DNA from: an uncultured Microbacterium sp.
GTDB lineage: Bacteria > Actinomycetota > Actinomycetes > Actinomycetales > Microbacteriaceae
Direction: 5' to 3'
Length of the DNA: 7,186 nucleotides
Assembly: GCA_937926065.1 (NCBI GenBank)
Contig: CALANM010000102.1
Location: 1-7,186, forward strand
The notes below the pieces were generated by a model, which searched no databases, had not been told where the DNA came from, and worked only from the letters and a program-made list of their open reading frames with translations. Position numbers and translations under genes: made by a program. Positions 1 to 6,212 of this stretch are shown here, one piece after another (within the stretch, counting starts at the first letter, position 1; each line of letters starts with the position of its first letter).

Positions 1-907
1 GGAGGTGGTGGGTCTGCTGCTCGTACAGCGCCACGGGGCAGCCGACGTGCGTGCACACCTTCGAGTAGGCGACGATTCCGTCGTACGACCACTCGAGCTT
101 GTTGTGCTCGGCAGGCAGCTGCTCGGGGAGCAGACGCATGAGGAGCACGATCGCCTTGGCCTTCTCCTCGAGGTAGCCCTCGTGGTGGCTCAGCTTGGCG
201 AGGTCTTCGGGGATGACGTGCACGGCCGAGCCGAGGGTCAGGTCGGCGGCGCGGATCGGCTCGCCGCTCGGGTCGTGCGCGAGGCGCATGCCCTTCTTCC
301 ACATGGTGTGGTTCAGGAGCGCGACCGGGTCGCCCGCCATGGGGTTTTCCTCGGTGCTGTGCGGAGCGAGGCCGCGGAAGAGCACGATGCCGGGGGCGAT
401 CGAGGCGACGACGGCGGCGATCAGCGAGTTGCGGATGACGGCGCGGCGTCCGAAGCCGGACTCCTCGTTCGCGTCGCGGAACGCCTGGACGGCGGCCTCG
501 CGCGTCGTGTCGCGACCGCGCGTGGCGTGACGCGGCTCGATGAACTCCTTGTCCGACATGATCGCCTTGGACCAGTGGATGGCGCCCACGCCGAGCGCGA
601 AGAGAGCCAGTGCGATGCCGAGACCGATGAAGAGGTTGTTGCTGCGGATGTCGACCAGCCGCTGGCTCTCGATCGGGAAGAGCATGTACGCCGCGATCGC
701 CCAGATGCTGCCGGCCAGCGACAGGTAGAACAGCGTGTAGACCGTCCGCACGGCGCGCTTCATGGCAGCCGGGTCCTTGTCGGTCACGCGCTCACGATGC
801 GGCGGCAGACCCGGGTTCTGCACGGGGTCGGGAACCGCGACAGCGAGCCCGGGGGAAGGCTTCCATGAAGCCCTCTCGTGCTCGAGCGCGTCTTCCTCGT
901 GTGCCAT
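1..907 (-). CDS. qcrA: Cytochrome bcc complex Rieske iron-sulfur subunit QcrA, 3' end cut off by window edge
   Basis: Rieske [2Fe-2S] subunit of the menaquinol:cytochrome c oxidoreductase (complex III) in the cell membrane, carrying electrons from menaquinol to the QcrC hemes. The first 302 residues are visible. Three hydrophobic segments lie at about residues 54-76, 90-112 and 157-178; this three-helix anchor is typical of actinobacterial QcrA, whereas most Rieske subunits have one. The first cluster motif CTHVGC is at residues 285-290 (ligands C285 and H287). The second, CPCH-type motif would fall just outside the window, so the gene is partial rather than broken. The ATG start at 907 is preceded by a good Shine-Dalgarno (AGAGGAG, 912-918 on the minus strand). 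The gene sits 35 bases after the qcrC stop, in the same transcript. qcrB should follow beyond position 1. Identification is very secure. Confidence 0.96.
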   Translation of the reverse strand, partial: MAHEEDALEHERASWKPSPGLAVAVPDPVQNPGLPPHRERVTDKDPAAMKRAVRTVYTLFYLSLAGSIWAIAAYMLFPIESQRLVDIRSNNLFIGLGIALALFALGVGAIHWSKAIMSDKEFIEPRHATRGRDTTREAAVQAFRDANEESGFGRRAVIRNSLIAAVVASIAPGIVLFRGLAPHSTEENPMAGDPVALLNHTMWKKGMRLAHDPSGEPIRAADLTLGSAVHVIPEDLAKLSHHEGYLEEKAKAIVLLMRLLPEQLPAEHNKLEWSYDGIVAYSKVCTHVGCPVALYEQQTHHL

Positions 908-942
908 GGTGCTCCTCTAACGTTCCGTCAGTCGTAGTTCGA

Positions 943-1743
943 TCAGTTCGACTTCGCCGTGATCCACACGGTCAGCGCGATGAGGGCGCCGATGCCGAAG
1001 ATCCAGACGAAGAGGCCCTCAGAGACAGGTCCGAGCGAGCCGAGCGTGAATCCGCCGGGAGACTCGTTCTCCTGCATCCACATGAGGGCGGAGATGATGT
1101 TCCGCTTCTCCTCGGTGGTGAGGGTCATGTCGTTGAAGACAGGCATGTTCTGCGGGCCGGTGACCATCGCCGCGTAGATGTGCAGCGGGCTCGTGTGCTG
1201 CAGCGAGGGGGCGTACTTGCCCTCGGTCAGCGCACCGCCGGCGGCGGCGACGTTGTGGCACATCGCGCAGTTGATACGGAACAGCTCCGCGCCCTCGGCG
1301 ACGTCGCCGTCTCCGTCGAGCACCTCCTCAGAGGGGTAGCTGGGACCGGGGGAGGTGGACTGCACCCAGGCGGCCACTGCCTCGATCTGCTCCTGCGTGA
1401 ACTGGACGGGCTTCTGCGGGGCCTGCGGTCCCTGCATCTGCAGCGGCATCCGGCCGGTCGACATCTGGAACTCGACCGCGAGCTCTCCGACGCCGTACAG
1501 CGACGGGCCGTCGGGCGTGCCTTCCATGTTCAGGCCGTGGCAGGTGGCGCAGTTGGCCTGGAACAGCTTCTTGCCGTCTTCCACCGTCAGGGTGGTGGAT
1601 GCCGCGGCGGGCTCGGTCGCGGCCATCGCGGCGGACGCACCGGCGTAGACACCGCCGCTCACGAGGAGTCCGACGCCGATGAGGGCGGCGGCCGCCCACT
1701 TGCTGCGGCGTCCGGTGTGACGGCGCGGGGTCTTCGATGCCAT
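943..1743 (-). CDS. qcrC: Diheme cytochrome c subunit QcrC of the cytochrome bcc complex
   Basis: A 266-residue membrane-bound diheme cytochrome c. In Actinobacteria it replaces cytochrome c1 and the soluble cytochrome c, passing electrons directly to the aa3 oxidase inside a III-IV supercomplex. Two heme-binding CxxCH motifs are present, CATCH at residues 65-69 and CAMCH at 159-163. Likely distal methionine ligands are M99 (GRMP) and M200 (NMPVF), giving two tandem cytochrome c domains. An N-terminal hydrophobic stretch (about 17-39) acts as signal anchor or signal peptide, and a C-terminal helix (about 243-262) anchors the protein with the heme domains outside. The gene starts 22 bases after the ctaE stop. 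The Shine-Dalgarno is weak (GGAG at 1756-1759, about 12 bases before the ATG), which suggests some translational coupling to ctaE. The length is normal for the family. Confidence 0.97.
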   Translation of the reverse strand: MASKTPRRHTGRRSKWAAAALIGVGLLVSGGVYAGASAAMAATEPAAASTTLTVEDGKKLFQANCATCHGLNMEGTPDGPSLYGVGELAVEFQMSTGRMPLQMQGPQAPQKPVQFTQEQIEAVAAWVQSTSPGPSYPSEEVLDGDGDVAEGAELFRINCAMCHNVAAAGGALTEGKYAPSLQHTSPLHIYAAMVTGPQNMPVFNDMTLTTEEKRNIISALMWMQENESPGGFTLGSLGPVSEGLFVWIFGIGALIALTVWITAKSN

Positions 1744-1765
1744 GGAGGTACTCAGCTCCGCTCTC

Positions 1766-2401
1766 TTACTTGACGAAGTAGATGACGACGAACAGGACGA
1801 TCCACACCACGTCGACGAAGTGCCAGTAGTACGACACGACGATGGAGGTGGTCATCTCCTTGCGTCCGAAGTTCTTGACGGCGTAGGCGCGGCCGATCAC
1901 GAGGAGGAAGGCGATGAGGCCGCCGGTCACGTGGAGGGCGTGGAAGCCCGTCGTGATGTAGAACGCCGACGCGTACGAGTCGGCGCTGATCGGCATGCCT
2001 TCGGCGACGAGCGTCGCGTACTCCCAGACCTGACCCGACACGAAGATCGCGCCCATGACGAAGGTGAGGAAGAACCACTCGACCATGCCCCACTGCCGGA
2101 ACTGCCACAGGCTGCCCTTGCGGTACGGCTGGAAGCGCTCGGCGGCGAACACGCCGGCCTGTGCCGTGAAGGACGACAGGACGAGGATCAGCGTGTTGAC
2201 GGCGGCGAAGGGGATGTTCAGCAGCTCGGTGCGATCCGCCCACAGCTCGGGAGACGAGTTGCGGAGCGTGAAGTAGATCGCGAAGAGGCCTGCGAAGAAC
2301 ATGACCTCGCTGCCGAGCCACACGATGGTGCCGACAGCCACCGGATCCGGCCGCTTGACGGAGCGCAAGGCTTGGGGATAGGTCGCAGGAGTGGTCGTCA
2401 C
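1766..2401 (-). CDS. ctaE: Cytochrome c oxidase subunit III CtaE
   Basis: Subunit III of the aa3-type cytochrome c oxidase (complex IV), 211 residues, an integral membrane protein of the terminal oxidase. Five hydrophobic segments lie at about 24-46, 67-86, 107-126, 147-170 and 189-208; five helices is the short form expected in Actinobacteria. Family hallmarks are SEVMFFAGLF (31-40), FHALHVTGG (153-161) and YYWHFVDVVW (191-200). I chose the GTG at 2401 because the protein then begins VTTTPATYPQ, close to family starts, and because a -10-like box sits exactly six bases upstream with no Shine-Dalgarno. The open frame continues upstream past the intergenic region, but that part shows no family resemblance and antisense-overlaps trpD. 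First gene of the ctaE-qcrC-qcrA operon, divergent from trpD. The oxidase subunits I and II are not in the window. Confidence 0.95.
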   Translation of the reverse strand: MTTTPATYPQALRSVKRPDPVAVGTIVWLGSEVMFFAGLFAIYFTLRNSSPELWADRTELLNIPFAAVNTLILVLSSFTAQAGVFAAERFQPYRKGSLWQFRQWGMVEWFFLTFVMGAIFVSGQVWEYATLVAEGMPISADSYASAFYITTGFHALHVTGGLIAFLLVIGRAYAVKNFGRKEMTTSIVVSYYWHFVDVVWIVLFVVIYFVK

Positions 2402-2413
2402 GTTCTCATTATG
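2402..2413 (-). promoter_or_regulatory. Candidate leaderless promoter of ctaE-qcrCA
   Basis: On the minus strand a CATAAT hexamer (2413-2408) is followed by six bases and then the GTG start of ctaE at 2401. That is the spacing of a -10 box from a transcription start lying on the first base of the start codon. There is no Shine-Dalgarno in front of the GTG. I could not find a convincing -35 hexamer at 16-18 bases upstream. Leaderless mRNAs are common in Actinobacteria. The -10 call is inferred from sequence and spacing only. Confidence 0.5.
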
Positions 2414-2492
2414 GCTGATTCGGCGACCTGTTTCCGCATCACTGAAGGTGCGTTCGACTTTCGGCGGGGTGAGAGCGGGGTTCGGAGCGGCC

Positions 2493-2525
2493 GTGAAGAT
2501 GCCGAGAGAACGCCGATAGGATCGG
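2493..2525 (+). promoter_or_regulatory. Candidate trpD promoter with overlapping inverted repeat
   Basis: A TAGGAT hexamer (2517-2522, fitting TANNNT) lies eight bases before the trpD ATG, with GTGAAG (2493-2498, containing the TGA core of a -35) 18 bases upstream of it. The -10 is embedded in a perfect short inverted repeat, CCGAT (2513-2517), AGG, ATCGG (2521-2525), which could be an operator or chance. The same stretch provides AGGA (2518-2521), usable as a Shine-Dalgarno nine bases before the ATG if transcription starts further upstream. The two readings exclude each other in part, so confidence is limited. Confidence 0.35.
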
Positions 2526-2530
2526 TGAAC

Positions 2531-3583
2531 ATGGCGGAACTGACCTCGTGGCCCGAGATTCTGACGAATGTGCTCGCTGGGCGTGACCTCAGCGTGTCGG
2601 AGTCGACGTGGGCGATGCGGCAGGTCATGCGAGGCGAGGCCACGCCGTCGCAGCTCGCGGGCTTTCTGATCGGCCTGCGCGCCAAGGGCGAGACGGTCGA
2701 TGAGATCGTCGGCTTCCGTGACGCGATCCTCGAGGCGGCGCTCCCGCTTCCGGTGCCCTCCGAAGTGCTCGACATCGTCGGCACCGGCGGCGACCGTTTC
2801 GGGACGGTGAACGTCTCGACGATGTCGGCGATCGTCGCCGCCGCCAGCGGCGTCCCCGTCGTCAAGCACGGCAACAAGGCGGCGAGCTCGTCGTCGGGCT
2901 CGTCGGACGTGCTCAACGCGCTGGGCATCGACCTCTCGCTGTCGCCCGAGCGGGTCGCAGAGGTGCTCGACGAGGTCGGCATCACGTTCGCGTTCGCCTC
3001 GGCCTTCCACCCCGGCTTCCGTCACGCGGGCCCGACACGCGCCGAGCTGGGCGTGCCGACCGTCTTCAACTTCCTCGGCCCCCTCTGCAACCCCGCGCGC
3101 GCGGAGGCCAACGCCGTGGGAGTCGCGCAGCTCGACCGCGTGCCGCTCATCACGGGCGTGTTCCGCACGCGTGGCGCGACCGCGCTCGTGTTCCGCGGCG
3201 ACGACGGCCTCGACGAGCTGACGACCACCGGCCACAGCCGCCTGTGGGAGATCACGCGCGGCGACGTGCACGAGCACGACCTCGATCCGCGCGACATCGG
3301 CATCCCGCTCGCCGACATCGACGACCTGCTCGGCGGCGACGCGGCGCACAACGCCGAGGTCGTGCGCCGTGTGTTCTCCGGCGACACCGGTCCGGTGCGC
3401 GACATCGTGCTTCTGAACGCGGCCGCCGGCATCGTGGCCTACGAGCTGTATCAGGATGCCGGTCAGGTGCAGACGCCCATCGTCGAGCGCCTGGCGGCGG
3501 CGAAGGAGCGCGCCGCGGAAGCCATCGACTCCGGCGCTGCATCGGCGAAGCTCGACGCATGGGTCGAAGCGACGTCGCGCTGA
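2531..3583 (+). CDS. trpD: Anthranilate phosphoribosyltransferase TrpD
   Basis: Transfers the phosphoribosyl group of PRPP to anthranilate, giving N-(5'-phosphoribosyl)anthranilate, the second committed step of tryptophan synthesis; cytosolic, Mg-dependent, usually a dimer. The protein has 350 residues, a normal length. An N-terminal helical region (1-75) precedes the glycine-rich PRPP loop GTGGD (84-88), NVST (94-97), the KHGNKAASSSSG segment (112-123; the usual arginine after KHGN is a conservative lysine), the anthranilate-binding arginine in HPGFRHAGPTR (about R164), the conserved VFNFLGPLCNP (178-188) and the metal-binding acidic pair D228-E229. I chose the ATG at 2531 because family proteins begin close to this point and the open frame upstream has no resemblance. 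The gene is divergent from ctaE, with no other trp gene here. The same trpD/ctaE divergence occurs in Mycobacterium, so it is an old actinobacterial arrangement. Confidence 0.97.
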   Translation: MAELTSWPEILTNVLAGRDLSVSESTWAMRQVMRGEATPSQLAGFLIGLRAKGETVDEIVGFRDAILEAALPLPVPSEVLDIVGTGGDRFGTVNVSTMSAIVAAASGVPVVKHGNKAASSSSGSSDVLNALGIDLSLSPERVAEVLDEVGITFAFASAFHPGFRHAGPTRAELGVPTVFNFLGPLCNPARAEANAVGVAQLDRVPLITGVFRTRGATALVFRGDDGLDELTTTGHSRLWEITRGDVHEHDLDPRDIGIPLADIDDLLGGDAAHNAEVVRRVFSGDTGPVRDIVLLNAAAGIVAYELYQDAGQVQTPIVERLAAAKERAAEAIDSGAASAKLDAWVEATSR

Positions 3584-3634
3584 CGCCGAGCGCGCCTTTC
3601 TCCCGGCGATGCATGGTGGCCGCCGCCCGCGGCG
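3584..3634 (+). terminator. Weak GC-rich hairpins after trpD, possible terminator
   Basis: Directly after the trpD stop there are two small inverted repeats: CGCCG (3584-3588) with CGGCG (3604-3608), loop 15; and CGCCG (3621-3625) with CGGCG (3630-3634), loop CCCG. Neither is followed by a T-tract, so this is not a canonical intrinsic terminator. Such GC arms also arise by chance at this base composition. The rest of the 98-base gap up to 3681 holds only the Shine-Dalgarno of the next gene and a possible TACGGT -10 box (3641-3646) without a good -35. Confidence 0.2.
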
Positions 3635-3681
3635 CGGGTCTACGGTGAGGACACGTTCCGTACCAGAGAGAGGAAAGCGCC

Positions 3682-4173
3682 ATGTCTGAACCGTCTGCCG
3701 CGACTGCGGACACTCTGGAAGCGCCCGTCAAGAAGGTGGGCATTGTGAAGGCGGTCGGGGTGCTCGGCATCCTCGCCGGCATCGTGCTGATCGTGGTCGG
3801 CGTGGTCGTGTGGGTCATGGTGTCGACCCAGCTGCGCGCCGAGAACATCACGATCCCCGATGACGCGATCGCCTTCCAGGGGCAGACCGTCGCGGGCCCT
3901 CTGACCGCGTACGTTCAGGCCGACATCATCCAGCACCATGCACTCGAAGCGTCTGGCGGCAAGACCTATGCCGAGCTGGATCAGGACGACCCCGTGCGCG
4001 CCACCATGATGAACGCCTCGTTCCTGCGCGCCTCGCTGTTCACGTCCGTGGTGTCGTTCGGCGTCGCCGCGTTCGCGATCGGCATCGGGGTGCTGTCGAT
4101 CCTGTTCGGATGGGCTCTCCGACGACTCGCGATGGCACCCGTCGTCGTGCGGAGATCCACGCTCACGATGTGA
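3682..4173 (+). CDS. Two-helix membrane protein of unknown function
   Basis: A 163-residue protein I cannot assign to a characterised function. A short hydrophilic N-terminus ends in a basic pair (K17-K18), followed by a long hydrophobic helix (about 22-48), a polar domain of about 68 residues (49-116), a second helix (about 117-146) and a basic C-terminal tail (RR at 147-148 and 157-158). The positive-inside rule suggests both ends are cytoplasmic and the 49-116 loop faces outward. That loop contains HH (85-86) and many acidic residues, but no recognisable metal or catalytic motif. From memory, similar actinobacterial proteins are sometimes labelled 'aromatic ring-opening dioxygenase LigA'; nothing in the sequence supports that. 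The start is well defined by the purine-rich AGAGAGGAAAG ending eight bases or fewer before the ATG. It sits 27 bases upstream of the PHP gene on the same strand, so the two are probably cotranscribed. Confidence 0.85.
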   Translation: MSEPSAATADTLEAPVKKVGIVKAVGVLGILAGIVLIVVGVVVWVMVSTQLRAENITIPDDAIAFQGQTVAGPLTAYVQADIIQHHALEASGGKTYAELDQDDPVRATMMNASFLRASLFTSVVSFGVAAFAIGIGVLSILFGWALRRLAMAPVVVRRSTLTM

Positions 4174-4200
4174 GCGCCGGCGGCTGCGTGGAGAGGTGCG

Positions 4201-5190
4201 ATGAATCCGGTCGAGGCGCTGAACGAGATCGCGACGCTGCTCGAGCGCGAACGCGCGTCACGCTATAGATCGCGTGCGTTCCGCGCGGCCGCGGCGGCCA
4301 TCGAGGGCCTCACCCCCGAGCAGCTCGCCGATACGGCCGCGATGCGGCGGCGCAAGGGGATCGGTGACTCCTCGCTCAGCGTGATCCAGCAGTCTCTGGA
4401 AGGACGCGTCCCCGACTATCTCGCCGAGCTGCGTGCGGCAGCGCCCCCGCCGGCCTCGGAGCTGCGCGCGCTTCTGCGCGGTGACCTTCACAGCCACTCG
4501 GAGTGGTCGGACGGGCTGACGTCGATCGATCTGATGGCGGATGCCGCTCGTGCCCTCGGACACGAGTACCTCGCGCTCACGGACCATTCGCCGCGGCTGC
4601 GGGTCGCGCGAGGCCTGTCGCCCGAACGTCTGCGTGATCAGCTCGCGCAGGTGCCCGGCTTCTCGCGGGACGGATTCACGCTGCTCAGTGGCATCGAGGT
4701 CGACATTCTCGACGACGGCGCACTGGATCAGGAGGACACGCTGCTGGACGAGCTCGACGTCGTCGTCGCGTCCGCGCACTCCCAGCTCCGAATGGAGAGG
4801 GGGCCCATGACGCGCCGGCTCGTGGCGGCGGTCTCGAACCCGCGCGTGGACGTTCTCGGTCACGTCACGGGACGGCTCATCCGCGGCACGCGCGGCACGC
4901 GTCCGCCCTCGGAGTTCGACCCACACGCGGTCTTCGCCGCATGCGCCGCGCACGGCGTGGCCGTCGAGATCAACTCGCGGCCCGAGCGGGAGGACCCGCC
5001 GGACGACCTCATCGCGATAGCGATGGACGAGGGGTGTCTCTTCTCGATCGACTCCGACGCGCACGCGCCCGGTCAGCTGGGCCTCCTCGACGAGGGCGCG
5101 GCCCGCGCCGAGCGGATGGGCGTCCCTGTCGACCGCATCGTCACGACCTGGCCGCTCGAGCGACTGCGGGAATGGACGCGCCGCGCCTGA
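4201..5190 (+). CDS. PolX-like HhH plus PHP-domain metal hydrolase lacking the polymerase domain
   Basis: A 329-residue protein. Residues 1-80 resemble the N-terminal DNA-binding region of bacterial DNA polymerase X: a helical segment rich in basic residues (ERERASRYRSRAFRAAAAAI, 15-34), then a helix-hairpin-helix around KGIGDSS (52-58). Residues 92-329 form a PHP domain with all nine expected metal ligands: H97 and H99 (DLHSHS), D104, H129 (TDHS), E166 (GIEVDIL), H193 (SAHS), H221 (GHVTGR), D286 and H288 (DSDAH). PHP domains bind two or three metals and hydrolyse phosphoesters; in PolX they give 3'-5' exonuclease, AP-endonuclease or phosphatase activity. The polymerase palm and fingers that normally lie between these two parts are absent. 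A DNA-repair nuclease or phosphatase is the inference; a histidinol-phosphatase-like or YcdX-like activity is the alternative. Shine-Dalgarno GGAGAGG (4190-4196) sets the start. Convergent with the 5'-3' exonuclease gene. Confidence 0.88.
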   Translation: MNPVEALNEIATLLERERASRYRSRAFRAAAAAIEGLTPEQLADTAAMRRRKGIGDSSLSVIQQSLEGRVPDYLAELRAAAPPPASELRALLRGDLHSHSEWSDGLTSIDLMADAARALGHEYLALTDHSPRLRVARGLSPERLRDQLAQVPGFSRDGFTLLSGIEVDILDDGALDQEDTLLDELDVVVASAHSQLRMERGPMTRRLVAAVSNPRVDVLGHVTGRLIRGTRGTRPPSEFDPHAVFAACAAHGVAVEINSRPEREDPPDDLIAIAMDEGCLFSIDSDAHAPGQLGLLDEGAARAERMGVPVDRIVTTWPLERLREWTRRA

Positions 5191-5202
5191 CTCCGAGTCC
5201 GT

Positions 5203-5219
5203 GGCCGGTGGGGCCGGCT
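5203..5219. terminator. GC-rich hairpin between convergent genes, possible bidirectional terminator
   Basis: GCCGG (5204-5208) and CCGGC (5214-5218) flank the five-base loop TGGGG, and G5203/T5219 can add a wobble pair on the plus-strand RNA. It fills most of the 28-base gap between the PHP gene stop (5190) and the exonuclease stop (5219). There is no T-tract on either strand. Position argues for a shared terminator; stem length and lack of a T-tract argue against. Confidence 0.3.
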
Positions 5220-6148
5220 CAGCGCCGGGCGGCAGCCGACAGCGCCTCGACGGCTCGCGCCATCGAGGTGCTCAGCCCCCATCTCTCCGCCACTGCCTCG
5301 ACGCCGATCGGGTCGGGCTCACTGATCCGGCTCTCGCTCTCCGGGACGTCGATGTCGAGGTCGCGCACGACGCCGACGACCGTGGGCGCCACGGCGAGAT
5401 AGTCCGCCGCGGCGAGCACCTTCGCCCGGATCCCGGCGCTCATACCCTCGCCATGCTCGGCGGCCGACATGATTCCCGCGAGGTCGCCGTGGGCGGCGAG
5501 AAGCGTCGCGGCCGTCTTCTCGCCGATGCCCGCGACGCCGGGCAGGCCGTCGGACGGATCGCCGCGAAGCACCGCGAAGTCGGCGTACTGCGAGGGGAGG
5601 ATCGCGTACTTCGCGACGACCGACTCATCCGTGAGGACGTCGAGGTTGCTCATACCGCGTCCGGTGTAGACCACACGCACCCCGCGTGCGTCGTCGACGA
5701 GCTGGAACAGATCGCGGTCGCCCGTGACGACATCGACCGGAAGAGGGGAGCGCGTGGCCAGCGTGCCGATGACGTCGTCCGCCTCGTGCTCTGCGGCTCC
5801 CACGACGGGGATGCCGAGAGCGGCGAGCTCTTCCCGGATGATCGGCACCTGCGCCTCGAGAGGATCGGGCACGATCTCGACGTCGGGACCGGAGTCGACG
5901 GCCTCCGCCACCCGATGCGTCTTGTAGCTGGGGATGAGGTCGACCCGCCACTGCGGGCGCCAGTCGTCGTCCCAGCACGCGATGAGATGGGTGGGCTCGT
6001 AGGTGGCGACGAGCTTCGCAATCATGTCCAGCAGTCCGCGCGCCGCGTTGACGGGGCGGCCGTCGGGCGCCGTCACGGTGTCGGGGACGCCGTAGAAGGC
6101 GCGGAAGTACAGCGACGCGGTGTCGAGGAGCATGAGGCGGTCGGTCAC
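5219..6148 (-). CDS. Stand-alone 5'-3' exonuclease / flap endonuclease (PolA N-terminal-domain family)
   Basis: A 309-residue structure-specific 5' nuclease that removes 5' flaps or RNA primers in replication and repair; related to the N-terminal domain of DNA polymerase I but without polymerase. Catalytic-site residues expected of the family are all present: D9 (LLDTA), the aspartates at 60-62 (ACWDDD), Y75-K76 (SYKTHR), the EADD cluster E122/D124/D125, TGDRD with D144 and D146, and GDPSD with D197 and D200, followed by the helix-hairpin-helix GVAGIGEKTA (204-213). Retention of the E-A-D-D acids separates it from E. coli ExoIX (Xni), which lacks some of them; M. smegmatis FenA is the likely functional model (from memory). 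The GTG at 6148 is chosen because MTDRLMLLDT is the family N-terminus and AGGA lies seven bases upstream; the longer open frame upstream antisense-overlaps the next gene. Convergent with the PHP gene, divergent from the ychJ-like gene. Confidence 0.95.
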   Translation of the reverse strand: MTDRLMLLDTASLYFRAFYGVPDTVTAPDGRPVNAARGLLDMIAKLVATYEPTHLIACWDDDWRPQWRVDLIPSYKTHRVAEAVDSGPDVEIVPDPLEAQVPIIREELAALGIPVVGAAEHEADDVIGTLATRSPLPVDVVTGDRDLFQLVDDARGVRVVYTGRGMSNLDVLTDESVVAKYAILPSQYADFAVLRGDPSDGLPGVAGIGEKTAATLLAAHGDLAGIMSAAEHGEGMSAGIRAKVLAAADYLAVAPTVVGVVRDLDIDVPESESRISEPDPIGVEAVAERWGLSTSMARAVEALSAAARR

Positions 6149-6154
6149 GCAGCC

Positions 6155-6160
6155 ATCCTG
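6155..6160 (-). promoter_or_regulatory. AGGA Shine-Dalgarno, or CAGGAT -10 box, before the exonuclease gene
   Basis: On the minus strand the hexamer CAGGAT ends six bases before the GTG at 6148. Read as a ribosome binding site it gives AGGA with seven bases of spacing, which is ideal and supports this start. Read as a -10 box it would make the gene leaderless, with the same geometry as ctaE. No good -35 is seen at the right distance, so the Shine-Dalgarno reading is preferred. Confidence 0.4.
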
Positions 6161-6166
6161 ACACGC

Positions 6167-6188
6167 GGACCGTCCTCTGAAGAGGTCC
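6167..6188. repeat. Imperfect inverted repeat in the divergent intergenic region, candidate operator
   Basis: Within the 64-base gap between the exonuclease and the ychJ-like gene there is a symmetric element: inner arms CCTCT (6174-6178) and AGAGG (6181-6185) around GA, and outer arms GGACC (6167-6171) and GGTCC (6184-6188). The two pairs overlap by two bases and are not exactly concentric, so this is not one perfect palindrome. It covers the putative -35 of the plus-strand gene, a plausible place for a regulator. No known operator is recognised. Confidence 0.25.
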
Positions 6189-6205
6189 GACTGCACGCGT
6201 AGAGT
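6177..6205 (+). promoter_or_regulatory. Candidate leaderless promoter of the ychJ-like gene
   Basis: CTGAAG (6177-6182, TGA core of a -35) is followed after 17 bases by TAGAGT (6200-6205, fitting TANNNT), and the GTG start comes seven bases later at 6213. There is no Shine-Dalgarno before this GTG, and I find no other in-frame ATG or GTG ahead of the conserved cysteines. The transcript therefore probably starts at or within a base of the start codon. Confidence 0.5.
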
Positions 6206-6212
6206 CGACGCT

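Noticed and set aside
5..868. Long plus-strand open frame opposite qcrA, and similar ones opposite qcrC (865-1773) and the exonuclease (5201-6202)
   Set aside because: These read as Arg/Gly/Asp/Val-rich sequence without domain character, a normal by-product of high-GC genes read in the antisense frame. The opposite strand encodes clear conserved proteins.
1742..2530. Plus-strand in-frame extension upstream of trpD, including an ATG at 2411
   Set aside because: TrpD proteins begin near the ATG at 2531. The upstream residues show no family resemblance and would overlap ctaE antisense.
2402..3349. Minus-strand in-frame extension of ctaE through the trpD region
   Set aside because: The extension is Arg-rich low-information sequence antisense to trpD. 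CtaE family similarity starts at the GTG at 2401, where a promoter-like box also sits.
4861..4910. Short direct repeat CGCGGCACG (4882-4890 and 4891-4899) in the PHP gene
   Set aside because: It encodes the Arg-Gly-Thr repeat at residues 228-233 within the reading frame and keeps the domain intact; a local codon-level duplication, not a mobile or regulatory repeat.
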